This document shows, piece by piece, positions 7,190 through 9,741 of a stretch of 9,741 nt of DNA; within the stretch, counting starts at the first letter, position 1; each line of letters begins with the position of its first letter. The notes under the pieces were generated by a model. The model had not been told where the DNA came from. It saw nothing but the letters and a program-made list of their open reading frames with translations, and searched no databases. The stretch comes from Archaeoglobales archaeon (GTDB taxonomy: Archaea; Halobacteriota; Archaeoglobi; Archaeoglobales; Archaeoglobaceae): positions 1 through 9,741 of the forward strand of contig QMZD01000040.1 in NCBI GenBank assembly GCA_003662985.1, read 5' to 3'. The position numbers and the translations under genes were made by a program.

Positions 7190-8187
7190 AGGAATATCAC
7201 CAGCAGTGTGTAAATTGAAATCGTGAGCATTGCTGCCACAGGAATTGTTAATACCCAAGAGTAAATAATTCTTTTGACTACACTCAAATCAATACTTGCA
7301 AGTCCACCGGCAAACCCAACACCGAGCACGCTGCCCACAAGGGTATGAGTTGTTGATATCGGCATCCCGAAATAAGATGCTGATATGACCGTCGTAGCCG
7401 TGGCAAACTCCGCCGAGAAACCTCTAGTAGGTGTTAATTCGGTTATCCTCTTTCCAACAGTCTCTATAACTCTATATCCCCATGTTGCAACCCCTATTGC
7501 AATTCCAAGGCCACCCAAAGCAAGAACCCAAGCAGGTGTCTCGGAGAAACCGAAGGTTGCAGAAATCGGGCCGATAGCGTTGGCAACGTCATTGCTTCCA
7601 TGGGCAAAGGCGACGTAGCAAGCTGTAAAAACCTGGAGATACTTAAAAACGCCTTCAACTCTGTCAACATCCATCTTTGACAAAATTAATACTCTTATAA
7701 GCGAGAAAATGATGAACGCAAGTGCCGCACCGCTTATTGGTGAAATAACCCAGCTAAGAGCGATCTTATAAAGAACCTCCCATTTTATGCTCTCAAGTGT
7801 GATGAGGTTCTCGGAGACCGCAGCCAAACCGAAACCGACCATCGCTCCAACTATCGAGTGGGAGGTGGAGACTGGTAGGTGGTAGTAGGTTGCGATCGTC
7901 ACCCACAAACCCGCTGAGAGTATGGCAGCTAAAGCTCCTATCACAATTATATGGGGATCCAGAAGGTGAATCGGCACTATTCCTTTACCAACAGTATGAG
8001 TCACCCTACTCCCAAAGAAAAAAGCGCCACAGAACTCGAGGATCGATGCGATGAAGATTATCTGCCTCAAAGTCAATGCTTTGCTTCCGTAAGATGTTGC
8101 CATTGAATTGGCAGCATCATTAGCGCCAATATTCCATGCCATGTAAGCTGAAGCGGTGAGGGTGAGGATGAATAGGATTTCAGTCAT
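7186..8187 (-). CDS. PiT-family inorganic phosphate transporter
   Basis: A 333-residue membrane protein of the PiT (Pho-4, SLC20-like) family, which imports phosphate with H+ or Na+. It has the inverted internal repeat that defines the family: GANDAANSM at 21-29 and [12 protein letters not shown] at 196-207 are the paired signatures, with [15 protein letters not shown] (104-118) and [15 protein letters not shown] (275-289) as the second pair. About ten membrane segments are visible, and the length is typical for a compact archaeal member. The start at 8187 gives a normal first helix; only a weak GAGAG stands before it. It is the first gene of a two-gene unit with the DUF47 protein. The promoter and an inverted repeat lie upstream. 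Whether the coupling ion is H+ or Na+ cannot be read from the sequence. Confidence 0.96.
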   Translation of the reverse strand: MTEILFILTLTASAYMAWNIGANDAANSMATSYGSKALTLRQIIFIASILEFCGAFFFGSRVTHTVGKGIVPIHLLDPHIIVIGALAAILSAGLWVTIATYYHLPVSTSHSIVGAMVGFGLAAVSENLITLESIKWEVLYKIALSWVISPISGAALAFIIFSLIRVLILSKMDVDRVEGVFKYLQVFTACYVAFAHGSNDVANAIGPISATFGFSETPAWVLALGGLGIAIGVATWGYRVIETVGKRITELTPTRGFSAEFATATTVISASYFGMPISTTHTLVGSVLGVGFAGGLASIDLSVVKRIIYSWVLTIPVAAMLTISIYTLLVIFL

Positions 8188-8222
8188 TAGGCTCTCTCGA
8201 TCGTCTACGTTTATTTCACTTT

Positions 8223-8234
8223 CGAAATGTTTCG
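8223..8234. promoter_or_regulatory. Inverted repeat at the predicted PiT transcript start, possible operator
   Basis: CGAAATGTTTCG is a 12-base inverted repeat with 5-base arms and a 2-base centre. It overlaps the transcript start predicted from the TATA box (about 8224), where a bound repressor would block initiation. A phosphate-responsive regulator would make sense, but no such protein is encoded here. Confidence 0.3.
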
Positions 8235-8245
8235 TTCAGGATTAT

Positions 8246-8263
8246 TATTTATACTAAATTTTC
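8246..8263 (-). promoter_or_regulatory. BRE/TATA promoter of the phosphate unit
   Basis: Read on the minus strand, GAAAATTTAG (8254-8263) is followed by TATAAATA (8246-8253), a near-consensus archaeal TATA box. The start expected near 8224 gives a leader of about 37 bases before the PiT ATG. Confidence 0.6.
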
Positions 8264-8426
8264 ATTAACAATACTCCATTGTACACAAAAAAGACGACAC
8301 CAACTAGAGTTGATGTTTTAGGGATATCAGAAACTGAGTTGTGTTGAGAGTTGCCAGAATATGGGATAAGGATGAAAATTGCAATTTCTGAGCCTTTAAT
8401 TTGATTCATATTTATCAAATCTGAAT

Positions 8427-8433
8427 AAAAAAA
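8427..8433 (-). terminator. T7 signal after the small open frame
   Basis: Seven T on the minus strand, 11 bases after the TAA at 8445-8447. Its placement copies the T-runs after the two well-supported genes ending at 4995 and 6506, which lends weight to the small gene upstream. Confidence 0.4.
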
Positions 8434-8444
8434 CTTTCTATCTT

Positions 8445-8624
8445 TTAATTTCTCAAAATTTTGGTGAGTAATTCTCTAGTTATCAAGATACAGAAAAATA
8501 AAATGAGTATAGCTACCAGAATAGGATGTAAAAGCTGTAATACCAACAAAAGAGGGTTAAATTCTTTGCCTGATAATTTTGAGATGAGAACAGCTGAACC
8601 ATTGTCAAAGAACCTATAAATCAA
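8445..8624 (-). CDS. Possible small membrane protein, 59 residues, TTG start
   Basis: Not recognised. The minus-strand frame is closed by TAA just upstream of the TTG at 8624, so the protein is at most a few residues longer. It begins MIYRFFDNGSAVLISKLSG, has a hydrophobic stretch at about 24-48 with a central histidine-proline (LLHPILVAILILFF), and ends in a basic tail (TRELLTKILRN), as expected for one membrane helix with its C-terminus inside. No ATG or GTG start and no ribosome site are seen, and the frame overlaps the ABC gene promoter on the other strand. A T7 run 11 bases after its stop favours a real gene. It could instead be the remnant of a larger membrane protein, or chance in AT-rich DNA. 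The rest of 8264-8444 holds nothing else I can support. Confidence 0.33.
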   Translation of the reverse strand: MIYRFFDNGSAVLISKLSGKEFNPLLLVLQLLHPILVAILILFFCILITRELLTKILRN

Positions 8625-8642
8625 TAGAATTGCTTAAATATT
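8607..8642 (+). promoter_or_regulatory. Two candidate TATA boxes for the ABC exporter genes
   Basis: TATAAAT (8615-8621), preceded by AAAGAACC as a BRE-like element, would start transcripts near 8644 with a leader of about 20 bases. CTTAAATA (8633-8640), centred about 27 bases before the GTG at 8664, would instead give a leaderless mRNA, which fits the lack of a clear ribosome site before the GTG. The second element also reads as a TATA-like ATATTTAAG on the minus strand. Confidence 0.45.
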
Positions 8643-8663
8643 CTTCAAAATTAACTCTGGAAA

Positions 8664-9599
8664 GTGAAGGCAGTAGTTTGTGAAGACATCTGGATGACCT
8701 ACAAGACTTTTTTCGGAGGTAGCAAACTCGCATTAAGGGATGTGAGTTTAGAAATAGAAGAGGGGGAGATATTCGGGATTCTTGGTCCCAATGCTGCAGG
8801 TAAAACTACCTTGATTTCCATCCTTTCAACACTCCTGATTCCTGATAGAGGAAAGGTGAAAGTCCTCGGAATGGATGCTTTCAGAGAGATCAAGAAGGTT
8901 AGAGAAAGGATAAACATTTCCAGCGGATTAAATCTTCCCTGGAGCCTTAGTGTTTATGAATGCTTGAAGTTTTTTAGCCTTGCTTATGGGATTCTGGAAG
9001 AGAACAGGATCGAGAACTTAATCGAAAGTTTTGAGCTTTCCGATTTTAGGGATGTCGAGTTTGAGGAACTTTCGACTGGCAACAAGCAAAAACTAAGCCT
9101 TGCGAAGACCTTCGTTAACGATCCAGATCTCGTTTTTCTTGATGAGCCAACTACCGGCCTGGATCCTGAGGTTGCGAGAAAGGTAAGAAAGAAGATCGAA
9201 GATATTCACCGTGAAAGAAATATTACAATCGTTTTAACCACCCACTACATGGCGGAAGCAGAACAGCTCTGCGATAGAATAGTTTTCTTGAATAAGGGAA
9301 AAATCATCGCTGAAGGAACTCAGAAGGAGTTAAAGAAGATAATAGGTGCTAAAGATGTTATTTCTATCGAATTTAGCTCAAAACTGGATGAGAAAGTTCT
9401 TTCAAAAGTAAGAGAGGCTAAAAACATTTACGCATTCGATTACAGAGACAACAAACTCCTTTTGTATGTGGACGATTCTGAGAAAAGAGTTAAAGAGGTT
9501 TTAGGAATGTTAAATCCTTTCTGGGATAAAATAAAGAAAATATCTATGGAGGAAGCTACCCTTGAAGATGTTTTCCTTGAGCTTGCGAAAAGAGATTAA
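8664..9599 (+). CDS. ABC transporter ATP-binding protein (CcmA/COG1131 type, ABC-2 exporter)
   Basis: A 311-residue cytoplasmic ATPase that should power the membrane protein encoded next. The nucleotide-binding domain spans about 4-228: Walker A GPNAAGKTT (41-49), signature LSTGN (136-140), Walker B LVFLDEP with D160 and catalytic E161, D-loop GLD (165-167) and switch H194. Residues 230-311 form the extra C-terminal domain common in this group (DUF4162-like), ending in ATLEDVFLELAKRD. Two oddities: Walker A has A44 where most relatives have glycine, and the Q-loop region (INISSGLNLPWS, 84-94) has no glutamine at the expected place. The start is GTG at 8664, with only GGAAA before it. The next gene overlaps its end by 32 bases. 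Members of this group export drugs, lipids, peptides or polysaccharides; the substrate cannot be told. Confidence 0.94.
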   Translation: MKAVVCEDIWMTYKTFFGGSKLALRDVSLEIEEGEIFGILGPNAAGKTTLISILSTLLIPDRGKVKVLGMDAFREIKKVRERINISSGLNLPWSLSVYECLKFFSLAYGILEENRIENLIESFELSDFRDVEFEELSTGNKQKLSLAKTFVNDPDLVFLDEPTTGLDPEVARKVRKKIEDIHRERNITIVLTTHYMAEAEQLCDRIVFLNKGKIIAEGTQKELKKIIGAKDVISIEFSSKLDEKVLSKVREAKNIYAFDYRDNKLLLYVDDSEKRVKEVLGMLNPFWDKIKKISMEEATLEDVFLELAKRD

Positions 9600-9741
9600 G
9601 AAGACCCTCGCATTCTCCTACAAGAATATAATAATGACAAAAAGGAACTTCTTCACGATATTCGAGATGCTCTTCTGGCCCCTCATAAGCCTTTTTTCGG
9701 TTGGTTTGATGGGTTCTTACCTTGAGATTACAGAGAACAAA
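9568..9741 (+). CDS. ABC-2 type permease, N-terminal part, cut by the window end
   Basis: 58 codons are visible. The ATG at 9568 starts inside the ATPase gene, in a different frame, and the frame stays open to the window end. The protein begins MFSLSLRKEIKKTLAFSYKN, a basic amphipathic lead-in typical of ABC-2 permeases, then IIMTKRNFFTIFEMLFWPLI and a first membrane segment at about 33-51 (up to VGLMGSY). The short segment and the position directly after a CcmA-type ATPase support the call. In-frame TTG codons at 9577 and 9583, or the ATG at 9634, are alternative starts; no good ribosome site marks any of them, and overlap coupling is likely. It would form the membrane channel of the exporter. 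A second permease or further components may lie beyond the window. Confidence 0.82.
   Translation, partial: MFSLSLRKEIKKTLAFSYKNIIMTKRNFFTIFEMLFWPLISLFSVGLMGSYLEITENK

Noticed and set aside
7190..7258. Upstream extension of the DUF47 frame to an ATG at 7258
   Set aside because: These 23 codons lie in the PiT gene in another frame and do not look like the family's N-terminus; the ATG at 7189 has a ribosome site and an ATGA overlap.
8301..8312. Inverted repeat CAACT-AG-AGTTG
   Set aside because: Short and not placed relative to any promoter or gene end; a chance match is likely.
1..9741. CRISPR array, tRNA, rRNA or insertion sequence
   Set aside because: No regularly spaced repeats, no cloverleaf-like sequences, no transposase and no terminal inverted repeats were seen on either strand.

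Overview
The window looks archaeal, most likely a hyperthermophilic euryarchaeon of the Archaeoglobales type. The evidence is an HMf-family histone, ribosome binding sites of the GGAGGTGA type, TATA/BRE promoters about 25-30 bases ahead of transcript starts, oligo-T terminators just after stop codons, and an AT-leaning but not extreme composition. The genus is inferred from gene content and protein style, not from a database match.

Layout. Bases 1-234 hold no gene that I can support; they contain a short palindrome with a T-run and a patch of degenerate direct repeats. Bases 235-4306 (minus strand, read right to left) form a tight three-gene unit: an exported metallo-beta-lactamase-fold protein, a tryptophan-rich polytopic membrane protein with histidines near its membrane segments, and a two-part protein joining an exported DUF4350/GldG-like domain to a membrane DsbD_2/SafE-like domain. 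The reading frames overlap at both joints. Bases 4494-4697 encode the histone under its own strong promoter. Bases 4995-6236 encode NADP-type isocitrate dehydrogenase, followed by a hairpin-plus-T7 terminator. Bases 6506-8187 are a two-gene phosphate unit: a PiT permease, then a DUF47/PhoU-like partner joined by an ATGA overlap. Bases 8188-8663 are a divergent intergenic region with two promoters and a possible small membrane-protein gene of about 59 codons. From 8664 the plus strand carries an ABC-2 type exporter: an ATPase and the first 58 codons of its permease, cut off by the window end.

How they work together. Isocitrate dehydrogenase, histone, PiT/DUF47 and the ABC exporter are ordinary housekeeping or transport modules. 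The part without an obvious known role is the three-gene unit at 235-4306. Its parts (exported metal enzyme, histidine-bearing membrane protein, membrane cysteines and an exported Cys/His cluster) suggest an extracytoplasmic redox, sulfur or metal-linked process. That is inference; I recognise the families of the first and third proteins but not of the middle one.
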